Assembly: GCA_009929055.1 (NCBI GenBank)
Contig: SABI01000189.1
Span: 1 to 5,036 of the forward strand
DNA length: 5,036 nt
From: Spirochaetia bacterium
GTDB lineage: Bacteria; Spirochaetota; Spirochaetia; Sphaerochaetales; Sphaerochaetaceae
Reading direction: 5' to 3'
Each line of letters starts with the position of its first letter. Positions within the stretch are counted from its first letter, which is position 1. The notes beneath the pieces were generated by a model, which worked only from the letters and a program-made list of their open reading frames with translations, was not told the origin of the DNA and ran no database searches. Shown in pieces: positions 1-5,036 of the stretch. Made by a program: the position numbers and the translations under genes.

Positions 1-1547
1 CCATAGACTGCACCGGTAAATCCATCGATTGAGATATAATCCCCTTCTTTAATAAGGGTAGAACCAATTTTCATTGTCCCAGAGGCATAATCAATTTCTA
101 GATCTCCTGCACCAGATACACAAGGACATCCCATACCTCGAGCTACTACCGCTGCGTGGCTTGTCATACCACCACGGCTGGTAAGGACTCCCTTTGCAGC
201 AGCCATTCCACCAATATCTTCTGGGCTCGTTTCAATACGAGTGAGGATAACAGGTTTCCCTTCAGAAGCAACCTTTTCTGCTTTGTGGGCTGAGAAGATA
301 ACAACACCACTAGCTCCACCTGGGCTTGCATTAAGCCCTTTAGTGAGGGTTTGCAATTCTCTTTTTTCAATATCTGCATAGTCGAGTACAGGTGCAAAGA
401 GTTTATTAAATTCACCTGCTGGAACACGAGAGACAGCAACTTCTTTTGTGATTAATCCCTCTTCAACCATATCTACTTGGCTTTTCAACCAGCTAAAGAT
501 AGTTCTTTTTCCGTTACGAGTTTGTAACATATAGAGTTTTCCTTCTTGAATGGTAAACTCAATATCTTGCATATCTTTGTAATGGAGTTCTAGACGGCTA
601 CGAATAGCAACAAGTTCATTATAAACTTCTTCATTTACTTGTCTTAGTGTGTCGATAGTGAGAGGAGTTCTAATTCCAGCAACAACATCTTCACCTTGAG
701 CATTCATGAGGTATTCACCATAGAAGTGGTTATCACCAGTAGATGGGTCTCGAGTAAAAGCAACTCCTGTACCACTAGTTGCCCCCATGTTACCAAATAC
801 CATTGATTGGACGTTTACAGCAGTCCCTAATAGACCACGAATGTCATTCATTTGTCGGTATCTTTTTGCCCTATCATTATCCCATGAGCCAAAGACTGCG
901 TTAATTGATTTAAAAAGTTGATCTATTGGATCTGTTGGAAAGTCTTCCCCTATTACATCGTGATAAATCTTTCTATAACGGGCAATAACTTCTTTAAGGT
1001 CTTCTACATCAAGGTCTGTATCAAGGGCTCGTTTTCTCTCTTTTTTAACAGAATCAAGTGCGTGTTCAAAATCGTGGTGAGGAACTCCCATCACAACATC
1101 TCCAAACATCTGCATAAATCTTCGATAACTATCCCAAGCAAATCTTTCGTTGTTAGTCTTTTTAGCTAAAGCAACAACTGATGTTGGTGTCATCCCTAAG
1201 TTAAGAACGGTGTCCATCATTCCTGGCATTGACTGTGCTGCACCAGAGCGAACAGAGACAAGGAGAGGATTTTCATTATCTCCTAGTTTTGCACCCATCA
1301 CTTCTTCAAGATGGGCTAAATGCTTTAATACTTCCTCTCGCAAACTTTCTGGATATTGACCATCGTGTTCACTATAATATGCACAAGCTTCAGTACTAAT
1401 AGTAAACCCTGGAGGAACTGGTAATCCAATGGAGGTCATGTCGGCTAGATTTGCCCCTTTTCCCCCAAGTAGATTCTTCATTTTCGCAGTCCCTTCAGCT
1501 TTTCCATCACCAAAGAAATATACATATTTTGTTTCCGTTTTTGCCAT
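1..1547 (-). CDS. ppdK: Pyruvate, phosphate dikinase, N-terminal part (cut by left window edge)
   Basis: PPDK is a cytoplasmic enzyme that interconverts pyruvate + ATP + phosphate and PEP + AMP + pyrophosphate, often the glycolytic exit step in PPi-using anaerobes. The frame is open from the ATG at 1547 to the left edge, giving 515 residues of a family that is usually about 870-900. Residues 1 to about 350 form the ATP-grasp nucleotide-binding domain: GGKGANL with Lys30, SVRSGA with Arg100, and QDIEFT followed by LQTRNGKRT, matching the known ATP-binding Lys, Arg, Glu and Gln. Residues about 390-515 form the swivelling phosphohistidine domain, with GGMTSHAAVVARGMG and catalytic His464 (His455 in the Clostridium symbiosum enzyme). 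The C-terminal PEP/pyruvate barrel lies outside. The start is supported by an AGGGGGGA ribosome site six bases upstream and by a promoter at 1590-1619. No frameshift or missing key residue was seen. Identification is secure; the direction of flux cannot be read from sequence. Confidence 0.97.
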   Translation of the reverse strand, partial: MAKTETKYVYFFGDGKAEGTAKMKNLLGGKGANLADMTSIGLPVPPGFTISTEACAYYSEHDGQYPESLREEVLKHLAHLEEVMGAKLGDNENPLLVSVRSGAAQSMPGMMDTVLNLGMTPTSVVALAKKTNNERFAWDSYRRFMQMFGDVVMGVPHHDFEHALDSVKKERKRALDTDLDVEDLKEVIARYRKIYHDVIGEDFPTDPIDQLFKSINAVFGSWDNDRAKRYRQMNDIRGLLGTAVNVQSMVFGNMGATSGTGVAFTRDPSTGDNHFYGEYLMNAQGEDVVAGIRTPLTIDTLRQVNEEVYNELVAIRSRLELHYKDMQDIEFTIQEGKLYMLQTRNGKRTIFSWLKSQVDMVEEGLITKEVAVSRVPAGEFNKLFAPVLDYADIEKRELQTLTKGLNASPGGASGVVIFSAHKAEKVASEGKPVILTRIETSPEDIGGMAAAKGVLTSRGGMTSHAAVVARGMGCPCVSGAGDLEIDYASGTMKIGSTLIKEGDYISIDGFTGAVY

Positions 1548-1589
1548 ATATCCCCCCTATTTTTTTGTTTTTTCTTATTTATCTTTTTG

Positions 1590-1619
1590 AGTGTAACGTG
1601 AAAACATAAGAGCTGTCAA
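1590..1619 (-). promoter_or_regulatory. Sigma-70-type promoter of ppdK
   Basis: Read on the minus strand, a perfect -35 hexamer TTGACA (1619-1614) is followed after 18 bases by TACACT (1595-1590), a 4 of 6 match to the -10 consensus. Transcription would start near 1583, giving a leader of about 36 bases that includes the AGGGGGGA ribosome site. The -35 box lies inside the dyad at 1601-1640. Inferred from sequence match and position only. Confidence 0.65.
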
Positions 1620-1640
1620 CGAAGATAGCCTTTATGTTTT
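1601..1640. repeat. 40-bp imperfect inverted repeat overlapping the ppdK -35 box
   Basis: The left arm at 1601-1617 (AAAACATAAGAGCTGTC) and the reverse complement of the right arm at 1624-1640 agree at 14 of 17 positions. The outermost nine are identical and the three differences are all transitions. A 6-base AACGAA spacer sits in the middle. The -35 hexamer (1614-1619) lies across the inner arm and the spacer. The position suits a repressor operator. It could also fold as RNA, but it lies upstream of the predicted ppdK start site, so an mRNA role for ppdK is unlikely. Confidence 0.6.
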
Positions 1641-1702
1641 TACCTTCATTTCAAATTTTTATAAATTCTAATTTTCAATTTTATTTTTAAAATTATTCTC
1701 TA

Positions 1703-1736
1703 TACGTAAAAATCCTCCCAAATAGATGGGAGGATT
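1703..1736 (-). terminator. Rho-independent terminator of the sigma factor gene
   Basis: On the minus strand, starting 9 bases after the sigma stop codon, a perfect 10-bp stem (arms 1736-1727 and 1720-1711, core TCCTCCCA/TGGGAGGA) encloses a 6-base loop and runs into five Ts (1712-1708). This is a standard intrinsic terminator and separates the sigma gene from ppdK. Confidence 0.9.
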
Positions 1737-1745
1737 ATCAAACCA

Positions 1746-2615
1746 TTAAGCGATATATGATTCAAGCGCAGTTAAGCGCGTAGGTTGCTTCATCCGCTCG
1801 ATTGCTTTTTTCTCAATTTGGCGAATCCGCTCTTTTGTAAGATTATAGAGTTCTCCAATTTCTTTTAAACTCATTGGAATTGCCCCATTTAATCCAAAAC
1901 GCATTTCAATAATATCTCTCTCTTTTTCACTTAATATCGTTAAAGCTTGATTGATGTCATCTTTTAATGCTTTAGTCATAAGAATATCATCAGCACTTCT
2001 ATAATTATCTTCTACAAAATCTCCTACTGTTGAATTACTTGGGTCTCCATATACTGGAGCATCTAAGGAAATCATATCACGACTGATTGCAAGAAGGTCT
2101 TCAATAAGTGTTGGATCCATTTGTAATTCATTTCCAATTTCTAATGCACTTGGCTCTTCCCCATTTTCATGAAGGAGTTTTCGTTGCATTTTTTGAATTT
2201 GAAGTAATTCATTCGCTCTATTTAATGGAAGTCTTACTGTACGAGATTTTTCACAAATAGATTTCAAAATAGCTTGTCTAATCCACCACACAGCGTAACT
2301 GATGAAGTGGTACCCTCTATCTACATCATATTTCTCTATTGCATTCATTAATCCAATGTTCCCTTCGTTAATAAGGTCAATGAGAGGGATTCCTTGGTTC
2401 TGATATTTCTTAGCAACGTTCACTACAAAGCGTAGGTTACTTTCTACCATCTTATTTCTTGCGTAAGCATCTCCACTTGATGCCTTACGGGCTAAATCAT
2501 TTTCTTCATCTCGGGTGAGAAGTGGAATACGGTTTATTTCTTTTAAATACATACTGAGGATATTTTCATCTTCGAACTGCTCGTTCTGGTTTATTACTTT
2601 TACTTTTTTGTTCAT
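1746..2615 (-). CDS. RNA polymerase sigma factor, compact sigma-70 family (RpoD/RpoS-like, no region 1.1)
   Basis: This factor directs core RNA polymerase to promoters. The 289 residues hold region 1.2 (about 18-50), region 2 (about 56-123, with the core-binding LIDLINEGNIGLMNAIEKYD and the -10-reading RGYHFISYAVWWIRQAI), region 3 (about 130-205) and region 4 (about 222-280, with the -35 helix-turn-helix SLKEIGELYNLTKERIRQIE). Region 1.1 and the long non-conserved insert of large RpoD proteins are absent, so size and architecture fit group 2 or a compact primary factor. In region 2.4 the -10 contact Gln is kept (Gln114), but the position equal to Thr440 of E. coli sigma-70 is Leu117. In region 4.2, E. 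coli Arg584 corresponds to Lys261 and Arg588 to Arg265. The ATG at 2615 has AGGAGG seven bases upstream. The gene ends in its own terminator. The family is certain; primary versus alternative role is unresolved, so no symbol is given. Confidence 0.95.
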   Translation of the reverse strand: MNKKVKVINQNEQFEDENILSMYLKEINRIPLLTRDEENDLARKASSGDAYARNKMVESNLRFVVNVAKKYQNQGIPLIDLINEGNIGLMNAIEKYDVDRGYHFISYAVWWIRQAILKSICEKSRTVRLPLNRANELLQIQKMQRKLLHENGEEPSALEIGNELQMDPTLIEDLLAISRDMISLDAPVYGDPSNSTVGDFVEDNYRSADDILMTKALKDDINQALTILSEKERDIIEMRFGLNGAIPMSLKEIGELYNLTKERIRQIEKKAIERMKQPTRLTALESYIA

Positions 2616-2700
2616 TATAGGTCCTCCTGTAATGAAATAGATAGAAGCAAGTAGCGTGCCATGTTTGTTGGTAAAAGATAATATTTTTTTATCTTGTTGT

Positions 2701-2729
2701 ATTATATAGTTTTAATTTATTCAGATTTT
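2701..2729 (-). promoter_or_regulatory. Candidate promoter of the sigma factor gene
   Basis: On the minus strand a perfect TATAAT (2706-2701) lies about 85 bases upstream of the sigma start codon. The -35 position 17 bases further upstream (2729-2724, AAAATC) matches the consensus poorly. A second TATAAT occurs at 2750-2745, also without a good -35. The AT-rich context makes chance matches likely, so this is a weak call. Confidence 0.35.
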
Positions 2730-2788
2730 TTAATAGAGAAGGTGATTATAAAAAAAGTATACATAATCACTCACTAGTCCTACTATTT

Positions 2789-2805
2789 TGTGTCATAATG
2801 ACACA
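2789..2805. repeat. 17-bp perfect palindrome between the TPR-like and sigma genes
   Basis: TGTGTCAT-A-ATGACACA has perfect 8-base arms around one central base. No T-run follows on either strand, so it does not look like a terminator. It lies about 80 bases upstream of the candidate sigma -10 box and could bind a dimeric regulator. Its core GTCA-N3-TGAC recurs 40 bases away at 2832-2842. Confidence 0.6.
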
Positions 2806-2828
2806 GCAGTAGTAAAAAGAAAGGTAAT

Positions 2829-2845
2829 TGAGTCATTTTGACCCA
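2829..2845 (-). repeat. Short hairpin just after the TPR-like gene, possible weak terminator
   Basis: On the minus strand, beginning 6 bases after the stop codon, UGGGUCA and UGACUCA pair over 7 bp (one G-U) around an AAA loop. The pyrimidine-rich UUUCUUUUU stretch only begins 6 bases past the stem, so termination would be weak at best. It contains the same GTCA-N3-TGAC core as the palindrome at 2789-2805 and may be a DNA-binding site instead. Confidence 0.35.
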
Positions 2846-2851
2846 AACATA

Positions 2852-3340
2852 TTATCCTCTCAGATAAAATGGGTCATCAGAGGAGTCAATGAGGGATAAA
2901 ATCTCATCAATGTCATAGGGAAAGTCAATATGAATCGTTTTATACCAAGATCGAAAGTCCTCACAGAGAAAAGGAAATTGGGACTCTTTTATCTCACGTT
3001 GGAGCTCAACCCAACGGTGCTTAATCAAGTCATGAACCATGTCCCCTTCAGCATAACTTGTTATCCTCTTATCCATCTTCCCTAAAATATAGATTGCCAT
3101 CTGGATATCATGAAATTCTTTAAAAAGGGTGAAAGATGGAACTACTTCAACATCACGAAGAAGAAATGCATCATTAAAACATCTAATTGCACCAGGGACT
3201 TCCCCAATCTCACTTAACAGCTGCCCCATCTTATAAAGACACTCTGCACTTTTTTTGGTATTAGATCCATCTTGGTTAGATAGTTCGATTGTACAAATGT
3301 GCAATGCTTGTCTGTAATATTTTTCGCTTCCTATCTTCAC
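2852..3340 (-). CDS. Uncharacterised small protein with a TPR-like helical pair
   Basis: I do not recognise this gene. From the GTG at 3340 it encodes 162 residues, with no signal peptide or membrane segment, so it is probably cytoplasmic. Residues about 31-64 (SAECLYKMGQLLSEIGEVPG then AIRCFNDAFLL) fit a tetratricopeptide repeat, with the usual small and aromatic positions. The preceding helix (KYYRQALHICTIEL) may be part of another repeat. The remainder is charged and aromatic, ending in a very acidic tail (DIDEILSLIDSSDDPF). TPR units normally bind other proteins; no catalytic motif is visible. The GTG start is preferred because GGAGAAG lies just upstream. An in-frame ATG at 3379 would add 13 residues (MCVYITCSYGEDT) but has no ribosome site. 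The gene is divergent from groES and points towards the sigma gene 236 bases away. Codon use and composition resemble the neighbours. It is probably a real gene; its function is unknown. Confidence 0.75.
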   Translation of the reverse strand: MKIGSEKYYRQALHICTIELSNQDGSNTKKSAECLYKMGQLLSEIGEVPGAIRCFNDAFLLRDVEVVPSFTLFKEFHDIQMAIYILGKMDKRITSYAEGDMVHDLIKHRWVELQREIKESQFPFLCEDFRSWYKTIHIDFPYDIDEILSLIDSSDDPFYLRG

Positions 3341-3345
3341 AGTAT

Positions 3346-3352
3346 CTTCTCC
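3346..3352 (-). promoter_or_regulatory. Ribosome binding site deciding the TPR-like gene start
   Basis: On the minus strand GGAGAAG (3352-3346) lies 5 bases upstream of the GTG at 3340. Upstream of the alternative ATG at 3379 only TTTAGAAA is seen. This favours the shorter protein. The GTG start codon is the weak point of the argument. Confidence 0.6.
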
Positions 3353-3440
3353 ATAACTACACGTAATATACACACACATTTTCTAAACGCAAAGCCAAAA
3401 AGAGCAATATGTTTATTTTACCTCTTTTTACCACTCTCGC

Positions 3441-3469
3441 TTGACCCCAATGTTAATGGTGAGTATATT
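3441..3469 (+). promoter_or_regulatory. Strong sigma-70-type promoter of groES
   Basis: TTGACC (3441-3446) and TATATT (3464-3469) each match the consensus at 5 of 6 positions and are separated by the optimal 17 bases. Transcription would start near 3476, leaving a leader of about 58 bases before the groES ATG. The spacing and position fit a housekeeping-type promoter. No full CIRCE heat-shock operator is present. GTGAG sequences flank the -10 box (3459-3463 and 3472-3476). Confidence 0.75.
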
Positions 3470-3522
3470 AAGTGAGGATTTTAACCAATTAAATAAAAGA
3501 TATGTGAATCTAATACACTCAC
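3459..3522. repeat. 12-base inverted repeat spanning the groES -10 box and leader
   Basis: GTGAGTATATTA (3459-3470) and TAATACACTCAC (3511-3522) are reverse complements at 11 of 12 positions, 40 bases apart. The left arm covers the -10 hexamer and the right arm abuts the AGGAGG ribosome site. Since transcription should begin after the left arm, the arms could not pair in the groES mRNA made from this promoter, so a DNA site is the more natural reading. A chance occurrence is possible in AT-rich DNA. Confidence 0.45.
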
Positions 3523-3534
3523 AGGAGGAAATGT

Positions 3535-3798
3535 ATGAATATCAAACCAATGGGAGACAGAGTTCTTGTCAGAATGGAACAAATTCAAGAAAAAACAGCT
3601 GGTGGTATTTTTATCCCACAAACAGCCCAAGAGAAAACTCAAATTGCTGAAGTTCTTGAAATTGGAAGCGACGAAACTATCACTGTAAAGAAAGGTGATA
3701 AAGTTATGTATGACAAGTATACAGGAACAAGTGTAAAAGCTAATGGTGAAGAGTTCCTTATCCTACATATGTCTGATATCCTTGCGATTATTGACTAA
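3535..3798 (+). CDS. groES: Co-chaperonin GroES (Cpn10), short form
   Basis: GroES forms a heptameric lid that closes the GroEL folding chamber in the cytoplasm. The 87 residues begin with the family signature MNIKPMGDRVLVR, followed by the mobile loop (about 17-34) with the GroEL-contact tripeptide Ile25-Phe26-Ile27 after Gly23-Gly24, and end with the usual HMSDILAIID strand. The protein is shorter than the usual 94-97 residues. The gap falls at the roof hairpin, where GSDETITVKKGD (44-55) replaces a segment about eight residues longer in E. coli. The ATG at 3535 has AGGAGG (3523-3528) at 6-base spacing; an ATG at 3531 is out of frame. The gene has its own promoter and terminator. groEL does not follow, so it must be elsewhere, as I recall for treponemes. 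Identification is secure. Confidence 0.97.
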   Translation: MNIKPMGDRVLVRMEQIQEKTAGGIFIPQTAQEKTQIAEVLEIGSDETITVKKGDKVMYDKYTGTSVKANGEEFLILHMSDILAIID

Positions 3799-3815
3799 TA
3801 ATTAAAGCAACTTTC

Positions 3816-3847
3816 AAAGAGCCCCTAAATCGGGGTTCTTTTTTTTT
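3816..3847 (+). terminator. Rho-independent terminator of groES
   Basis: AAAGAGCCCC (3816-3825) pairs with GGGGTTCTTT (3832-3841) over 10 bp including one G-U, around a 6-base TAAATC loop. The stem merges into a run of nine Ts (3839-3847). The last two Ts overlap the stop codon of the convergent helicase gene (3846-3848). On the minus strand the same hairpin is followed by only a few Ts, so it would work poorly for the helicase transcript. Confidence 0.93.
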
Positions 3848-5036
3848 ATCTATAGAGAAAGAGCTCTATCTTTTCTCCAATCATATCGACACTTGTCTCT
3901 TGGTAATAGGACTCAGGTAAGGCATGAACCATCCACTTACCATATCTTTTTTGGACTATTCTACTGTCGAGGACAAGAACAATACCCCTATCTCCACTAT
4001 GACGAAGGAGGCGACCAAACCCTTGTTTGAGACGCATAGTTGCTTCAGGGAGAGAAAGGTGAAAAAAACCACTCTTACCTGAATTATCTAAATATTCCAT
4101 ACGAGCCCTAAAAATTGGTTCATTTGGAACTTTAAAAGGAAGTTTTACAATAATTACGAGCCTTAAGGTATCTCCGGGGGCATCTACCCCTTCCCAAAAA
4201 GAATCTGTTGCAAATAGGACACTATCCCTATCTTCAATAAAAGTCTTTAAAAGGAGAGACCTATCCATATCCCCTTGCTTTAACAGAGTAATATGGTGTT
4301 CTTTTAATACTGCCTCACATTCATATGCCACTCGTTGCAACATCATATAGCTTGTAAAGAGAATAAGGGCACCCCCTTGGCTCGACAATAGTGCTTCTAT
4401 GATTGCCTTAGAGCAGTACTCATAATATTCTTCACTCTCTTTTTCACTAAAAATGGGGGCGTCATGACTCGTGAGAAACAATAAATTCTCCTTATAATCG
4501 AAAGGAGAAGAATAGGCTGCTTTCATATAAGGTTTATCAAATTCGACTGGCAGGCCGATGCGATTCCCCCAATAGGTAAATTCATCATGTAAGTCAAGAG
4601 TTGCACTTGTTAATATAATCGAATCGAGGCCACTAAAAATTGACTCTTTTAATTTTTGGGCAACACTTAAAGGAGAGATGTGGAGTTCAATCCCCCTTTT
4701 ATCAAATTGTTCAATCCAATAGATATCTATTCGATCTTGTTCAAATATGAAAAAAGAGTGTATTACCTCTTTTTGTTGAGTTAAGCGAGAGATGTGAGAA
4801 TAGAGGTCACTTACATAAGACTCATACTCTTCAGGGAACTTAGGATAAGAGACTATCTTTCTTAAAGCACTTAAAAGAGCTTCGAGAGCCTCTTCTACTT
4901 CACTTGCTAAACTCATAGCTCTTGTGAATTGTCCTTCCATTGTGGGGTAGACAAGGAGTTTATTCACCTTGATATTTCTCATAAAATCTTGCAAATAAAT
5001 CTCTAAATACCCTACCCGCTCGACTACTGTAGCAAA
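3846..5036 (-). CDS. dinG: DinG/YoaA/XPD-family ATP-dependent DNA helicase, C-terminal part (cut by right window edge)
   Basis: This is a superfamily 2 helicase of the DinG/XPD group, which unwinds DNA 5' to 3' and helps resolve damage, R-loops or stalled forks. The frame is open from the right edge to the TAA at 3846, giving 396 residues, roughly the C-terminal half of a typical protein of 600 or more. Visible motifs, numbered from the window edge, are ILTSATLD (motif III region, Ser144-Leu147), the start of helicase domain 2 at GGALILFTSY, ATDSFWEGVD (276-285, the DinG/XPD signature in motif V) and QGFGRLLR (338-345, motif VI with its ATP-contacting arginines). Walker A, the DEAH box and any iron-sulphur cysteines would lie outside. 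A TTG at 4994 is an internal codon, as coding similarity continues upstream of it. The gene is convergent with groES, with its stop inside the groES T-run. The family is certain; the exact member (DinG or YoaA type) is not. Confidence 0.92.
   Translation of the reverse strand, partial: FATVVERVGYLEIYLQDFMRNIKVNKLLVYPTMEGQFTRAMSLASEVEEALEALLSALRKIVSYPKFPEEYESYVSDLYSHISRLTQQKEVIHSFFIFEQDRIDIYWIEQFDKRGIELHISPLSVAQKLKESIFSGLDSIILTSATLDLHDEFTYWGNRIGLPVEFDKPYMKAAYSSPFDYKENLLFLTSHDAPIFSEKESEEYYEYCSKAIIEALLSSQGGALILFTSYMMLQRVAYECEAVLKEHHITLLKQGDMDRSLLLKTFIEDRDSVLFATDSFWEGVDAPGDTLRLVIIVKLPFKVPNEPIFRARMEYLDNSGKSGFFHLSLPEATMRLKQGFGRLLRHSGDRGIVLVLDSRIVQKRYGKWMVHALPESYYQETSVDMIGEKIELFLYR

Noticed and set aside
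164..439. Open frame on the minus strand
   Set aside because: It lies in another frame inside ppdK, whose translation shows conserved family motifs throughout; this is a shadow.
918..1359. Two plus-strand open frames (918-1169 and 1150-1359)
   Set aside because: They lie antisense to the well-conserved ATP-grasp part of ppdK, and their translations show no recognisable domain.
2675..2695. AT-only hairpin in the sigma gene leader (AAGATAA/TTATCTT)
   Set aside because: A 7-bp stem made almost entirely of A-T pairs in very AT-rich DNA is expected by chance, and nothing suggests a riboswitch.
2839..2876. Inverted repeat TGACCCA/TGGGTCA spanning the end of the TPR-like gene
   Set aside because: The loop is 24 bases, one arm is inside coding sequence and no T-run follows directly; the nearer hairpin at 2829-2845 competes for the same arm.
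3428..3436. Possible CIRCE heat-shock operator (TTACCACTC)
   Set aside because: It matches the left CIRCE arm at 8 of 9 bases, but the right arm is absent at the required 9-base spacing.
3441..3650. Plus-strand open frame overlapping the groES promoter and start
   Set aside because: It begins at the promoter -35 box and reads groES out of frame; its product resembles nothing known.
4992..4994. TTG as the start of the helicase gene
   Set aside because: The frame stays open to the window edge, the motif order shows the N-terminal half is missing, and no ribosome site precedes the TTG.
1..5036. Mobile elements, CRISPR arrays, tRNA or rRNA genes, defence or toxin systems
   Set aside because: No transposase, regularly spaced repeats, RNA gene structures or recognisable defence proteins were found; the gene content is core housekeeping.

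Overview
The window is an AT-rich bacterial stretch carrying five genes. Two of them run off the window edges. Four genes lie on the minus strand and only groES is on the plus strand. The best guess for the host is a spirochaete of the Treponema/Spirochaeta type. This rests on a compact RpoD-like second sigma factor close to a groES gene with no groEL beside it, an arrangement I recall from Treponema pallidum but could not check. The use of pyruvate, phosphate dikinase and the low GC content fit but do not prove it.

Layout from left to right: bases 1-1547 (minus) hold the N-terminal 515 residues of pyruvate, phosphate dikinase (ppdK), cut by the left edge. Bases 1548-1745 are non-coding and hold the ppdK promoter, a 40-bp dyad over its -35 box, and the terminator of the next gene. 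Bases 1746-2615 (minus) encode a 289-residue sigma-70 family factor. Bases 2616-2851 are non-coding, with a candidate sigma promoter and two similar short dyads. Bases 2852-3340 (minus) encode a small unrecognised protein with a TPR-like helical pair. Bases 3341-3534 are a divergent regulatory region with a strong promoter for groES (3535-3798, plus), which ends in a strong intrinsic terminator. From 3846 to the right edge (minus) is the C-terminal half of a DinG/YoaA/XPD-family helicase, convergent with groES.

The genes look like separate transcription units and not one pathway: central carbon metabolism (PEP/pyruvate), transcription initiation, protein folding and DNA repair. The sigma gene may also receive transcripts from the small TPR-like gene upstream, because no convincing terminator separates them. 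There is no sign of a mobile element, CRISPR array, RNA gene or defence system. The unexplained signals are the dyads in the three intergenic regions, the uncharacterised TPR-like gene and sequence peculiarities of the sigma factor and GroES.
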